In this document: piece by piece, positions 16,692-25,182 of the stretch
Numbering within the stretch: position 1 is the stretch's first letter
Layout: the number at the start of each line of letters is the position of its first letter
Assembly (NCBI GenBank): GCA_019137195.1
Contig: JAGVSR010000071.1
Location: 1-40,503 of the forward strand
Direction of reading: 5' to 3'
DNA: 40,503 nt
DNA from: Alphaproteobacteria bacterium
Lineage (GTDB): Bacteria > Pseudomonadota > Alphaproteobacteria > Rhizobiales > Hyphomicrobiaceae
Notes under the pieces: generated by a model
Told to the model about the DNA's origin: nothing
Databases searched by the model: none
The model's input: the letters and a program-made list of their open reading frames with translations, nothing else
Position numbers and translations under genes: made by a program

Positions 16692-17486
16692 TTAAGTTCT
16701 CTTATTGTTCGTTGCGCCGATCCGGGCCCTGCCCTCCTCGCCCAGCGGCAAGGTCGGGTCCGCCGCATAGGCCTCTGCGAGCAGCCGCTCGCAGGCGGCC
16801 TCGAGGCGGGCCTCGAGCTGGACGCGCATTTCCTTGCGCGGCACGCCGGGCGGAATGGGATCGAGGAACTCGACGACGATCGTCCCCGGATAGCGCTCCA
16901 TCCGCCGCCGCGGCCAGAACAGCCCGGAGTTCAAGGCGAGAGGCACGCACGGGACGCCGAGCTCCTCGTAGAGCGCCACATAGCCCGGCTTGTAGTCGGG
17001 CTCTGCCCCCGGCGCCTGCCGCGTCCCCTCGGGAAAGATCAGCACCTGCCGACCCGCGGTCACACGCTCCTTGGCGCTGCGGATCATCGCCTTTAGTGCA
17101 ACCGCCGCCTTGGCGCGCTTGACCAGGATGTGCTCGAACTTGACGCAGAACCAGCCGTAGAGCGGGATCCACTTGAGCTCGTCCTTGAGCACGATGGCGG
17201 GATCGGCGAACAGCGGGATGAGCGCGAACGTGTCCCACGCCGACTGGTGCTTGGCGACCACCAGACACGCGCCCTTGGGAAGCTTCTCGCGTCCCCGCAC
17301 GTCCATGCGTGTGCCGGCGATCACTTTCAACAGCCACGTCACCGTGATCGCGTGCGCCTTGAGCCCGGCCATGGCCCACGACCTCGGCGCCAGCAGAAGC
17401 CAAGAGCCGAGGACGAGGAACAGCGCGGTGACCACGTAGAAGACGGCCGCGAACACGAGCGAGCGCACGAGCACGAGGGCTTGCAT
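16692..17486 (-). CDS. plsC: 1-acyl-sn-glycerol-3-phosphate acyltransferase (PlsC)
   Basis: Membrane-bound acyltransferase that adds the second acyl chain to lysophosphatidate in phospholipid synthesis; 264 residues from this start. An N-terminal membrane helix (VRSLVFAAVFYVVTALFLVL) precedes the acyltransferase domain with block I HQSAWD (H-x4-D), block II around ELKWIPLYGWF, block III IFPEGTR and block IV VPLALNSG. ATG at 17486 has GGAG 5 bases upstream; the longer frame to 17555 adds a non-family N-terminus. The AT-rich 3' end (NNKRT) differs slightly from the rest of the gene. Downstream of ydcF-like and ftsEX on the same strand, 79 bases after the former. Confidence 0.93.
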   Translation of the reverse strand: MQALVLVRSLVFAAVFYVVTALFLVLGSWLLLAPRSWAMAGLKAHAITVTWLLKVIAGTRMDVRGREKLPKGACLVVAKHQSAWDTFALIPLFADPAIVLKDELKWIPLYGWFCVKFEHILVKRAKAAVALKAMIRSAKERVTAGRQVLIFPEGTRQAPGAEPDYKPGYVALYEELGVPCVPLALNSGLFWPRRRMERYPGTIVVEFLDPIPPGVPRKEMRVQLEARLEAACERLLAEAYAADPTLPLGEEGRARIGATNNKRT

Positions 17487-17564
17487 AGGGGCTCCGGTTA
17501 GTGGCTCCGGACGACTCCGGACGAGACGTGCGGGCCCGCCCGCGACCGGCGGCAAGCTCCCTGG

Positions 17565-18182
17565 TCAGGCGCCCACCCGGTCCTTGAGCCAGGCCAGACC
17601 ACGCGATGCCACGAGCTTGCCGCTCGCGGCAAGGAATTTCAGGTACTCCCAGCCGAGCGAGCGCGCGAGCCTCACCTCGAGCCACCACGGCCGGTCCGGC
17701 GGGAGTGGAGACCCGACCGGATGCGGTACCAGCTCCACCCCCGGCATGGCGCGCGCCAGCTCCATCAGACTGCGCGGCATGTGCTGCGATGATGTCACGA
17801 CCACGAGAGTCTTGTAGCCGTGCTTCCGCGCCCACTTGCTGCTCTCGCTGGCATTGCCGATGGTGTCGAGCGCGGCGTAGTCGAGGTCCACGCAGCAGTC
17901 GAACTTCGCCTGATCGAGACCAGAAATCTTGCGCAGGCTGTCGCGGCGCGTCTGCCGGTTGACGCCCGAGATGAGCAGGCGCTGGCCCTTGCCCACCATG
18001 AGCAGCCGCGCCGCCTCCGAGATCCGTTCCGGGCCGCCCGTCAGGACGACGATCGCATCGGCGCTGACATCCTGGTACACCGGCTCGCGGGTGACGCTGT
18101 TCGCGAATACGACGAAGCCGAACACCAGCATCGCGAGCGCGAGGCCCGCGACGACCGTGAGATTTCGGACCTGCCGTGTCAT
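17565..18182 (-). CDS. YdcF/ElyC-like DUF218 membrane protein
   Basis: Protein of 205 residues with one N-terminal membrane helix (LTVVAGLALAMLVFGFVVF) and a periplasmic DUF218 domain (SanA/ElyC/YdcF family). Characteristic parts are DAIVVLTGGPERISEAARLL, RLLISGVN, the acidic DLDYAALDTIGNA and VVVTSSQHMPRSLMEL. Family members affect envelope integrity and peptidoglycan precursor metabolism; the molecular activity is uncertain. The gene lies between ftsX and plsC on the same strand, a neighbourhood common in Rhizobiales, which supports an envelope role. A 200-base gap separates it from ftsX, so it may have its own promoter. Confidence 0.87.
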   Translation of the reverse strand: MTRQVRNLTVVAGLALAMLVFGFVVFANSVTREPVYQDVSADAIVVLTGGPERISEAARLLMVGKGQRLLISGVNRQTRRDSLRKISGLDQAKFDCCVDLDYAALDTIGNASESSKWARKHGYKTLVVVTSSQHMPRSLMELARAMPGVELVPHPVGSPLPPDRPWWLEVRLARSLGWEYLKFLAASGKLVASRGLAWLKDRVGA

Positions 18183-18385
18183 GCCGCCTGTGTGTGATGA
18201 ACCGGCCCTGGACCAGTCGCCACCGCCGTTGATAATCGCCCCAAGTCAAATCCCGTTCAGACTAGCCCATCCCGGTGACAAGTCATCGGCGTTGCGCACG
18301 CGCACGCTCGAAACCACCGTTTACCGTTAAGGTTTGCGACAAACTCATGTCAAATCAGAGTATTGGCGGCGGCCCCGGAGCACCG

Positions 18386-19603
18386 TCAAGCCTTGTTGTT
18401 CAGGATTCGATAGACGCCGACGCGCGAGGTGATCATGCAGAGCGCCGAAACCACCACAACGACGATCCCGAGCAGAATGTAGCCGGCCGTGTCGAGCGCG
18501 CCGCGCCCGATCAGGCGGTTGACCTCGGCGATCGTTACGCTCGAGCCGCCCAGCAGTTCCATCATCAGCGGCATGGTGAGGAACACGAGGAGCGCGAAGG
18601 TCGCGCCCACGAGCCCGGCGCGGATACCTAGCCTCAGGAAATGCTTCTCGAACTCGCGCGCGATGAAGCGGTCGGTAGCGCCGACGAAATGCAGAACCTC
18701 GACGATCTCGCGGTTGGACGCCATCGAGCTCTTGGTCGCCGACACGATGATGGCCGTGGTCGCCGCCGCCATCAGCAGCAGGATCGCGAGGCCGCCGGCC
18801 GCAAAGCTGCGGGTGACGGTCCGGATCTGGTTCTGCCAGCGCCGGTGGTCGTCCAGGCTGACGCCCTTGAACTCCGCCTCGAGCTTCTCCTTCACGGCCT
18901 TGATGTCGGGGGGCTGGGAGCGGTCGAGCTCGAGTGCGATCAGCCGCGGCACTGGCAGGTTCTTGAGCACGTCGCCCTTGCCGAGCCACGGCTCCAGGAG
19001 GTCGGTTGCGGTCGCAAGCGATAGCGGGCGCACGGAGGCGATGCCGGGTTGCCGCTCGAGGTGCTGCACCACGTCCTTGATCGTCTTGTCGAGATCGGCC
19101 TTCTCGATCGGACGCACTTGCACCGTAACCTCGCTGGCGATGTCCTTGAGCCAAGCGTCGGCCGACTGCCGGATGAGATAGACGGTGCCGGCCGTCAGGC
19201 AGGCCAGGAAGCACATGATCGAGATCACGAGAGTGAGCGAGCGGCCGGTCACTGAGCCAGCCGGCACGATCGGCGCCTTGGCCTGGCTCGACTGCTTCTC
19301 GCTGCGCGGCGGGCTATAGCCCTCCTTGGCCTCGGCCTCGAGCGTGGGTCTGAGCGAAGGCGTTGTCTGCGGCTGGGTGTGATCGCCGTGCTGGGCAGGA
19401 TCGAGGTAGGCGTGCGGAGGCATCGGCGGATGCTCGGCCCAGCCGTGCCCGTGCCCGTGCGCCGCGTGCTCCCCGGGAACGGGCGGCGGCCCCGGTCGGC
19501 CCGCCGGACCGGTCGGCGGCACGTCGTAGGGGTCGTAGCCGGCAGGCGGCTGCGGGGGCTGGGACGGCGGCCTTCCGCCGGGGCGGTCATACGATCCGGA
19601 CAT
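18386..19603 (-). CDS. ftsX: Cell division ABC transporter permease FtsX
   Basis: Membrane partner of FtsE. In other bacteria FtsEX links the divisome to peptidoglycan hydrolases. Here 405 residues, longer than the usual ~300. The first 120 residues are cytoplasmic, Pro/Gly/His-rich and probably disordered (for example PPSQPPQPPAGYDPYD and HAAHGHGHGWAEH). Helix 1 is at about 122-144 (TLVISIMCFLACLTAGTVYL), followed by a periplasmic loop with PGIASVRPLS. Three C-terminal helices follow, with the intervening cytoplasmic segment SNREIVEVLHFVGATDRFIAREFEKHF typical of the FtsX/MacB permease core. It overlaps ftsE by 17 bases. Confidence 0.94.
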   Translation of the reverse strand: MSGSYDRPGGRPPSQPPQPPAGYDPYDVPPTGPAGRPGPPPVPGEHAAHGHGHGWAEHPPMPPHAYLDPAQHGDHTQPQTTPSLRPTLEAEAKEGYSPPRSEKQSSQAKAPIVPAGSVTGRSLTLVISIMCFLACLTAGTVYLIRQSADAWLKDIASEVTVQVRPIEKADLDKTIKDVVQHLERQPGIASVRPLSLATATDLLEPWLGKGDVLKNLPVPRLIALELDRSQPPDIKAVKEKLEAEFKGVSLDDHRRWQNQIRTVTRSFAAGGLAILLLMAAATTAIIVSATKSSMASNREIVEVLHFVGATDRFIAREFEKHFLRLGIRAGLVGATFALLVFLTMPLMMELLGGSSVTIAEVNRLIGRGALDTAGYILLGIVVVVVSALCMITSRVGVYRILNNKA

Positions 19604-20246
19604 GGCCGTCGTGCAGCTCCAGTCGAGGCGCCTTGTACTGGCGCATCAGTTGATGGTCGTGGGTGGCGATCAGGACCGAGGTCCCAAGCCGGTTGAGCTC
19701 GATGAATAGGCGCAGCAGCCGCCGCGCCATCTGCGGGTCGACGTTGCCGGTCGGCTCGTCGGCGAGAAGAAGCTCGGGCTTGCCGATGACGGCCCGCGCG
19801 ATCGCCGCACGCTGCTTCTCGCCGCCCGAGAGCACGGAGGGATAGGCGTGCATGCGGTCGCCGAGGCCGACCCACTGCAAAAGGTCTGTCACGTCCTCCC
19901 GGTAGTCGTCGATCTTGCGTCCGACGACGCGCAGAGGCAGCGCAACGTTCTCCCAGGTGGTCAGATGGTCGAGCAGGCGGAAATCCTGGAACACAATGCC
20001 GATCCGGCGCCTCAACTGGGCGCGCTTCGAGGTGTTGATACGCGTGCAGTCCTGGCCGAACATCTCGATCCGCCCGCGCGTCGGATGGTTCGACATGAAG
20101 AGCAGCCTCAAGAGCGAGGTCTTGCCGGCACCCGACGGCCCGGTCAGAAAGTGGAACGACCCGGGCCTCAAGTGAAAGCTCACGTCCGACAGCACGTCGG
20201 CGCTGCGGCCGTCGTAGCGCAGTGCGATGTTGGAAAGTCGTATCAA
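19587..20246 (-). CDS. ftsE: Cell division ATP-binding protein FtsE
   Basis: ABC ATPase of 219 residues that powers FtsX at the division septum. Walker A is GPSGAGKTSLL (about 37-47), the Q-loop is IVFQDFRLL, the signature is LSGGEKQRAAIARA, Walker B is LLLADEPTGNVD and the switch histidine lies in IATHDHQLM. The start is a TTG at 20246 with GGAG 5 bases upstream; the sequence continues IRLSNIALRYDG as in the family. First gene of the ftsE-ftsX pair; its promoter must lie in the roughly 285 bases shared with the divergent hpt gene. Confidence 0.95.
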   Translation of the reverse strand: MIRLSNIALRYDGRSADVLSDVSFHLRPGSFHFLTGPSGAGKTSLLRLLFMSNHPTRGRIEMFGQDCTRINTSKRAQLRRRIGIVFQDFRLLDHLTTWENVALPLRVVGRKIDDYREDVTDLLQWVGLGDRMHAYPSVLSGGEKQRAAIARAVIGKPELLLADEPTGNVDPQMARRLLRLFIELNRLGTSVLIATHDHQLMRQYKAPRLELHDGHVRIV

Positions 20247-20475
20247 GCCCGCTCCGTCCGCTCCTCGCCCGATGTCCCGGCGCCCGCCGTTCTCGGCACG
20301 ATCGAGTCCGAAGGCCCTCCCGTGCGCCCCCGTCCGCAGGCGTCTATCGCAAATGGGCCAACGTTGATCAATCGGCCAGGAATGTGGCGGGTTCGTGTGC
20401 GCCCCACCCGCCGGCAGAGGCCGCCTTAACCGCCCGAATCACGCACTTGCGACAGCAGCCCAAACAACGGATACC

Positions 20476-20504
20476 TTGACAGTCGTGATTCTTAAAGCGC
20501 GGCA
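20476..20504 (+). promoter_or_regulatory. Possible promoter for hpt
   Basis: TTGACA (20476-20481) is followed after 17 bases by GCGGCA, which is a poor -10 element. The -35 match is perfect and the position is 30-50 bases before the start codon, but the -10 weakness makes this tentative. Confidence 0.25.
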
Positions 20505-20532
20505 CGGCCGATTCGACGCGAATGGGAGCTGG

Positions 20533-21108
20533 ATGATGACCCCACCGGGCACGAACGTCTCGAGCACCGGACACCTGAGCATCACCCCCGAGCTCGAGAC
20601 CGTGTTTTCGGCCGAGACGATCGCCGCGAGGCTCGACGAGCTCGCCGCCGAGATCGCCGCGGCGAGGCTCGACAACTTGTTCGTGGTCGCCATCCTGAAA
20701 GGCAGCTTCGTCTTCGCCGCCGATCTCATCCGCGCGCTTCACCGCGCCGGCATCTCGCCGGAGGTCGACTTCCTGACGTTGTCGAGCTACCGCAAGAGCA
20801 AGGTCTCGTCCGGAGCCGTCGAGATCCTGCGCGACCTCGACCTGCCGGTGGAGGGCCGCAACGTGCTCGTTGTCGACGACGTTCTCGATAGCGGCCGGAC
20901 CCTGGTGTTCGCCAAGGACCTCCTCGCGGCGCGCGGCGCACGCTCGGTCAAGACCTGCGTGCTGCTCGACAAGAGGGTATCCCGCGCAGTCAATGTGGTC
21001 GCCGATTTTCGTGCCTTCGAGTGTGCCGACGAGTTCGTCGTCGGCTTCGGTATGGACGTCGCCCACCGTTGCCGCGAGCTGCCGTTCGTGGGACGGATAA
21101 AGGAGTGA
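20533..21108 (+). CDS. hpt: Hypoxanthine phosphoribosyltransferase
   Basis: Purine salvage enzyme that joins hypoxanthine (and usually guanine) to PRPP to give IMP or GMP; about 191 residues. The PRPP-binding loop is NVLVVDDVLDSGRTLVF. The early flexible loop contains LTLSSYRKS, and VAILKGSFVFAADLIRAL is the N-terminal strand-loop. The C-terminal VVGFGMDVAHRCRELPFVG contains the base-binding region. Two consecutive ATG codons (20533, 20536) follow GGGAG at 4 and 7 bases; the second is better spaced. A longer frame to 20395 is not supported. A CpdR-like response regulator follows in the same direction. Confidence 0.94.
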   Translation: MMTPPGTNVSSTGHLSITPELETVFSAETIAARLDELAAEIAAARLDNLFVVAILKGSFVFAADLIRALHRAGISPEVDFLTLSSYRKSKVSSGAVEILRDLDLPVEGRNVLVVDDVLDSGRTLVFAKDLLAARGARSVKTCVLLDKRVSRAVNVVADFRAFECADEFVVGFGMDVAHRCRELPFVGRIKE

Positions 21109-21226
21109 GTTGGTGGGTGGCGCCAGGTTGAACGGCATCCGGTGAGCAGGGCCGTCACGGAAGACCTGTTCCATGGACCTCTCGCCATCGGTTTCGTGCC
21201 ATTCGCTCGCTTCCCGAGGAGCCCTC

Positions 21227-21583
21227 ATGGCCACAATCCTTCTGGCGGACGATGACGACGCCACCCGCGACCTGGTCCGCCGCGCCCTCGAAGGGCATGC
21301 TGTCACCCTGGCGACAGACGGGGCCGATGCGTGGGCTAAGTTCTCGGCCGCGCCGGGCTCGTTCGATCTCATTGTCACCGACATCGAGATGCCGGGACTG
21401 GACGGCGTGACTTTGGCCGAGCGGGCGCTTGCCGCCTCGCCGCGATTGAAGGTTCTTCTCATGTCCGGTTTCTCGCATTCCCTCGACAAGGGCCGCACCC
21501 TCGCGCCGGGCCGGCTCGATGTCATCCCGAAGCCGTTCACGCTCGAGACGCTTCGCCGCGCGGTCTCGGCGGCGATCGCATGA
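21227..21583 (+). CDS. CpdR-like single-domain response regulator
   Basis: Stand-alone receiver of 118 residues. The acidic pocket is LLADDDD (Asp8-Asp11), the phosphorylation site Asp52 lies in LIVTDIEMPGLDG, the switch Ser/Thr in LLMSGF and the conserved Lys102 in PKPF. There is no output domain. Length and pattern match CpdR, which in Caulobacter controls ClpXP-dependent proteolysis during the cell cycle. The position next to hpt is also seen for CpdR homologues in related bacteria (recalled, not searched). ATG at 21227 with GAGGAG 6 bases upstream. An unrelated single-domain receiver cannot be excluded. Confidence 0.8.
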   Translation: MATILLADDDDATRDLVRRALEGHAVTLATDGADAWAKFSAAPGSFDLIVTDIEMPGLDGVTLAERALAASPRLKVLLMSGFSHSLDKGRTLAPGRLDVIPKPFTLETLRRAVSAAIA

Positions 21584-21635
21584 GGCCTCCTACGATGTGG
21601 GTCACCCCGCAGCCGCCGTGCCAGGAGCCGCGGCC

Positions 21636-22910
21636 ATGAACGGACCTGCTCAGATGCTTCGCGACCAGCTCGCAGCATTGCGCTCGGAGCCGATCGTGCT
21701 CCGGGCCGGCACCGCGCTCTCCCGCCTCGCCGAGCTCGGCACGGCCGGCTACCCGCCGGAGACCAAGCGGCGGCTGATGATCTTGAACCTCATCGCCTAC
21801 CTGATCGGCGTCACGACCGCGATCTACGCCGTGCAGGATGCCTTTCTCGACTACGAGAAGTACAAGCCCGTCGTCTGGATCAACGTCGTGCTCGTTGGCG
21901 TCGCCGTCGTGGTGCCCCTCGCCCACCGCTGGAACGACATCGCCGGCGCTCTCATCATTCTCCTGTCCGAGTACGCGGCACTGCTCCTGTTTGCCATGTA
22001 TCTGGGCCGCTCGTCGGGCGTCCAACTGCAGTATTTCGTGGTGCCGGCGGCAGCCTTCGTCGTGCTCGGCCTCGAGCGCCTTTGGATGATCGTGCCCATC
22101 GTCCTGGCCGCGCTCCTACTGCACCTCGCCGCCTGGTTCTGGTATCCGCATTCCGAGGGCCTGCTCCACGCCGACCGCGCGCTACTCGACAGCATCTACG
22201 TGCAGGCGGCCATCACCACGGTTGCGCTCATCGGCGCCTCGGTGTGGTATGCCTTCCGGCTCGCCGAGAACGCGCGCGCCGAGGTCGACCGGCTCCTGCG
22301 CAACGTACTGCCCGACCCCATTGTCGAGCGCCTCAAGGCCGAGCCCACGCGCTCGATCGCCGACAGCTTTCCGGAGGCGTCGATCCTGTTCGCCGACATC
22401 TCGGGCTTCGTCGCGCTCGCCCGCCGTCTCGGCGCCGAAAGGACGGTGTCGCTCTTGAACGCCATCGTGACCGAGTTCGACGGTCTTGCGGAAAAGCACG
22501 GCGTCGAGAAGATCAAGACGATCGGCGACGCCTATATGGCGGCCTCTGGCATCCCAGAGCCGGCACCCGACCACCTGGGGCGGCTCGCCGCCATGGCGCT
22601 CGATATGCTCGATGTCGTCGAGCACATCGCCAGAGAGAACGGCGCCGAGATCAGGGTCCGCATCGGAATGGCCTCAGGGCCGGTCATGGCCGGCATCATC
22701 GGCAAGCAGAAGTTCACCTACGACGTATGGGGCGACGCAGTGAACCTCGCGTCCAGGCTCGAAGGGCTCTCGGATCCCGGCCGCATCCTCCTCTGCCCGG
22801 CCTGCAAGGACCGCCTCGGCTCGAGCGGCTTTCGCTTCGAGCTCCGCTGCGCGACCGACATCAAGGGCGTCGGCGAGGTCGAGACGTGGTTCCTCGCCGG
22901 CCGCGAATGA
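21636..22910 (+). CDS. Membrane-anchored class III adenylyl cyclase
   Basis: Predicted to make cAMP from ATP; 424 residues. Residues about 48-205 form six hydrophobic helices (for example LNLIAYLIGVTTAIYAV and IAGALIILLSEYAALLLFAMYL), followed by a short linker helix ENARAEVDRLLRNVLPDPI, and then the catalytic domain (about 245-420). Metal-binding Asp254 (LFADISGF) and Asp298 (TIGDAYM), adenine-selecting Lys294 (EKIKTIGD) and Asp363 (YDVWGDAVN), and transition-state Asn370 and Arg374 (NLASRL) are all present, favouring ATP over GTP. ATG at 21636 has AGGAG 9 bases upstream. The sensor ligand is unknown. It follows the CpdR-like gene and converges on regA. Confidence 0.9.
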   Translation: MNGPAQMLRDQLAALRSEPIVLRAGTALSRLAELGTAGYPPETKRRLMILNLIAYLIGVTTAIYAVQDAFLDYEKYKPVVWINVVLVGVAVVVPLAHRWNDIAGALIILLSEYAALLLFAMYLGRSSGVQLQYFVVPAAAFVVLGLERLWMIVPIVLAALLLHLAAWFWYPHSEGLLHADRALLDSIYVQAAITTVALIGASVWYAFRLAENARAEVDRLLRNVLPDPIVERLKAEPTRSIADSFPEASILFADISGFVALARRLGAERTVSLLNAIVTEFDGLAEKHGVEKIKTIGDAYMAASGIPEPAPDHLGRLAAMALDMLDVVEHIARENGAEIRVRIGMASGPVMAGIIGKQKFTYDVWGDAVNLASRLEGLSDPGRILLCPACKDRLGSSGFRFELRCATDIKGVGEVETWFLAGRE

Positions 22911-22923
22911 GGCAGGGCAGCTC

Positions 22924-23487
22924 CTACTTCGGAGCGCGCTTGGCAAGGATGCGCTGCAGGGTGCGCCGGTGCATGTTGAGCCGGCGTGCGGTCTCGGAAA
23001 CGTTGCGGTTGCAAAGCTCGTAGACGCGCTGAATGTGCTCCCAGCGCACGCGATCCGCCGACATCGGATTCTCCGGCGGCGGTGCCTTGGTATTGGCTGG
23101 AGCCAGAAGCGCGTCCGTCACGTCGTCGGCGTCGGCAGGCTTGGCGAGGTAGTCGACCGCGCCGAGCTTTACCGCCGACACCGCGGTCGCAATGTTCCCG
23201 TAGCCGGTCAGCACGATGATGCGCGAGTTGGGCTTCACGCGCGTCAGCTCGGCGATGATGTCGAGCCCGTTGCCGTCCTCGAGCCGCATGTCGACGACCG
23301 CGAACGCCGGCGCCTTCTGGCGGATGAGATCGATGCCCTCCGCCACGGAGCTGGCGCTCCGAACCTCGAAGCCGCGCAGCTCCATCGCCCTGGCGAGGCG
23401 CTGCAGAAACGCCTTGTCGTCGTCGACGATGATCAGCGATCTGTCTTCGGGCAGCTCGTCCTGCCGAAATGATAGGTCTTCGGTCAC
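22924..23487 (-). CDS. regA: Redox response regulator RegA/ActR/PrrA
   Basis: Global redox response regulator of alphaproteobacteria; 187 residues. The receiver has Asp66 as phosphoacceptor (VVDMRLEDGNGLD), acidic residues in IIVDDDKAF, and Lys114 in YLAKPAD. A linker with PPPENPMSADRVRWEHIQRV leads to the highly conserved Fis-type helix-turn-helix CNRNVSETARRLNMHRRTLQ. Start: GTG at 23487 has GGGAGG 5 bases upstream and gives the usual length; the in-frame ATG at 23502 overlaps that ribosome-binding sequence and is unlikely. It lies 55 bases downstream of regB on the same strand. Confidence 0.94.
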   Translation of the reverse strand: MTEDLSFRQDELPEDRSLIIVDDDKAFLQRLARAMELRGFEVRSASSVAEGIDLIRQKAPAFAVVDMRLEDGNGLDIIAELTRVKPNSRIIVLTGYGNIATAVSAVKLGAVDYLAKPADADDVTDALLAPANTKAPPPENPMSADRVRWEHIQRVYELCNRNVSETARRLNMHRRTLQRILAKRAPK

Positions 23488-23541
23488 ATGTTCCTCCCGC
23501 ATGCCCGAGTTCTATACCGGCCTGCGACGTTTCGCCAAGCC

Positions 23542-24981
23542 TTATATCGGATAAAAATCCCTTTGCCCGTTACCGTTACCGGCGAGGGGGGCGGGCCAGG
23601 CCATCTCTCCCGTGACCGAGCCCGCACCACGATCGAGCGGTGCCTCGAAGACAGGTCGCGACCAGATGATCCTGACGATCGCCCCGTGAGCCGGCGACGC
23701 GCGGTTCTCGAGCGCGACCCGCGCGCCGGACCGCTCGAGCAGAGTCTTCGAGATGAAGAAGCCGAGCCCGAGTCCCGACACCTTGGTCCCCGACTTCGTC
23801 TTGGCACCCGCCGGCCGCGTCGTGACGTATGGCTCGCCCAGCGTGTCGATGATGTCGGACTTGAAGCCGGGCCCGTCGTCGGAAACCGTGATCATGACCG
23901 TCTCGCCGTTCCACTCCGCCTGCACATCGACCTTGCTTTCGGCGAAGTCGATGGCGTTCTCGATAAGGTTGGCAAGTCCGAAGATGACGCCGGGCCGGCG
24001 TGCCGTCATCGGCGTGCGAGCGCCCGGCCCAGAGGCATCCGTCGTCGGCCTGGCGGCGATCACAATCGGCACCCGGCCGGCCATGTAGGGTTCGGATGCC
24101 TCGGTCAGCATCTCGGATACGATGAGCGTGTCGTGTAGAGGATCCTGCTCTGCCGGATGCCGCGTGAGCTTTCTCAGAATCTCGCGGCAGCGCTGCGCCT
24201 GCTCGCGGAGAAGCTTGATGTCCTCTAGATGCGGGCTCGCCTTGTCCATCTGCCGCTCGAGCTCGTTGGTGACGAGCGTGATGGTCGAGAGAGGCGTGCC
24301 GAGCTCGTGCGCGGCCGCGGCTGCGAGTCCGTCGAGCGCGTGCAGCTTCTGCTCACGGGCAAGCACCAGCTCCGTCGCCGTCAGCGCCGCCGACATCTGC
24401 CGGCTCTCTTTGGTGAGCCGCCAGGCATATAGTGCGAGGAACGTCATGCTCGAGACGAGGGCCGTCAGGATGCCGATGCGGTAGATCTCAGGATGCATGA
24501 CGCCGCCCGACACGAACCACGGCAAAGGCAGAAAGTTCCAGGTGATGAAGGAAGCCGACAGTGTCGCGAGCGTTCCGAGCAGAACCGTGTTGGCGATCGG
24601 AAGCGTCGCCGCCGAGACCGTCACCGGTGCCACGATCAAAATGGCGAACGGGTTGTCGATACCGCCCGTAAGGTAGAGCAGGACGGCGAGCTGCATGATG
24701 TCGTAGGCCAAGAGAACGGTCGCGTAGCGCACCGTGAAGCGGTGCCGTGCCGGGTAGCGGATCGACAGATAGACGTTGAGCCACGCCGACAGCGCGATGC
24801 AAGCGAACGAGGGCCCGAGCGCAACGTCGAACCCGAAGCCTAGCGCTACGATACAGATGGTCACGAGCTGCCCGAGCAGCGCAACCCAGCGCAGGCGTAC
24901 GATCGTCTGTAGACGCAGGCCGCTGTCCTGCGGCGCTCCCAGCCAAAGATCCTGCCAGATGCCGTCCTTCTTGCTGTCCAC
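23542..24981 (-). CDS. regB: Redox sensor histidine kinase RegB/ActS/PrrB
   Basis: Membrane histidine kinase of 479 residues that phosphorylates RegA when conditions are reducing. Six hydrophobic segments span about 30-190. The quinone-sensing heptapeptide GGIDNPF is at 106-112. H-box AAAAHELGTPLSTITL has His225, and the redox-active cysteine is Cys265 (QAQRCREIL), the same number and setting as in Rhodobacter RegB. The ATPase domain has N-box LIENAIDFAE, G1 VSDDGPGF and GLGLGFFISKTLLERSG. The start is GTG at 24981 with a weak ribosome-binding site. Divergent from sco, as in other alphaproteobacteria. Confidence 0.95.
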   Translation of the reverse strand: MDSKKDGIWQDLWLGAPQDSGLRLQTIVRLRWVALLGQLVTICIVALGFGFDVALGPSFACIALSAWLNVYLSIRYPARHRFTVRYATVLLAYDIMQLAVLLYLTGGIDNPFAILIVAPVTVSAATLPIANTVLLGTLATLSASFITWNFLPLPWFVSGGVMHPEIYRIGILTALVSSMTFLALYAWRLTKESRQMSAALTATELVLAREQKLHALDGLAAAAAHELGTPLSTITLVTNELERQMDKASPHLEDIKLLREQAQRCREILRKLTRHPAEQDPLHDTLIVSEMLTEASEPYMAGRVPIVIAARPTTDASGPGARTPMTARRPGVIFGLANLIENAIDFAESKVDVQAEWNGETVMITVSDDGPGFKSDIIDTLGEPYVTTRPAGAKTKSGTKVSGLGLGFFISKTLLERSGARVALENRASPAHGAIVRIIWSRPVFEAPLDRGAGSVTGEMAWPAPLAGNGNGQRDFYPI

Positions 24982-25182
24982 GCGTCGAGCCCACAGCTGC
25001 AGCCTACCTCGGGGGAACCAACGTTAGCCAGAACGCCGCACCCTGCCAAGGCCGAACCCGGCAAGAGAGCCTGCCGCGATCGGCCGTCCGCAACTGCCTG
25101 CCAGCGACCGCATGCCATGGCGCGAAGCCCGACCAGCGTTGTATACGAGCGGTGTCAGGGACAGATACGTCGAGGCCGGCCG

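Noticed and set aside
20368-21678. 436-codon minus-strand frame
   Set aside because: It covers hpt and the CpdR-like gene in antisense; Arg/Ser-rich with no motif.
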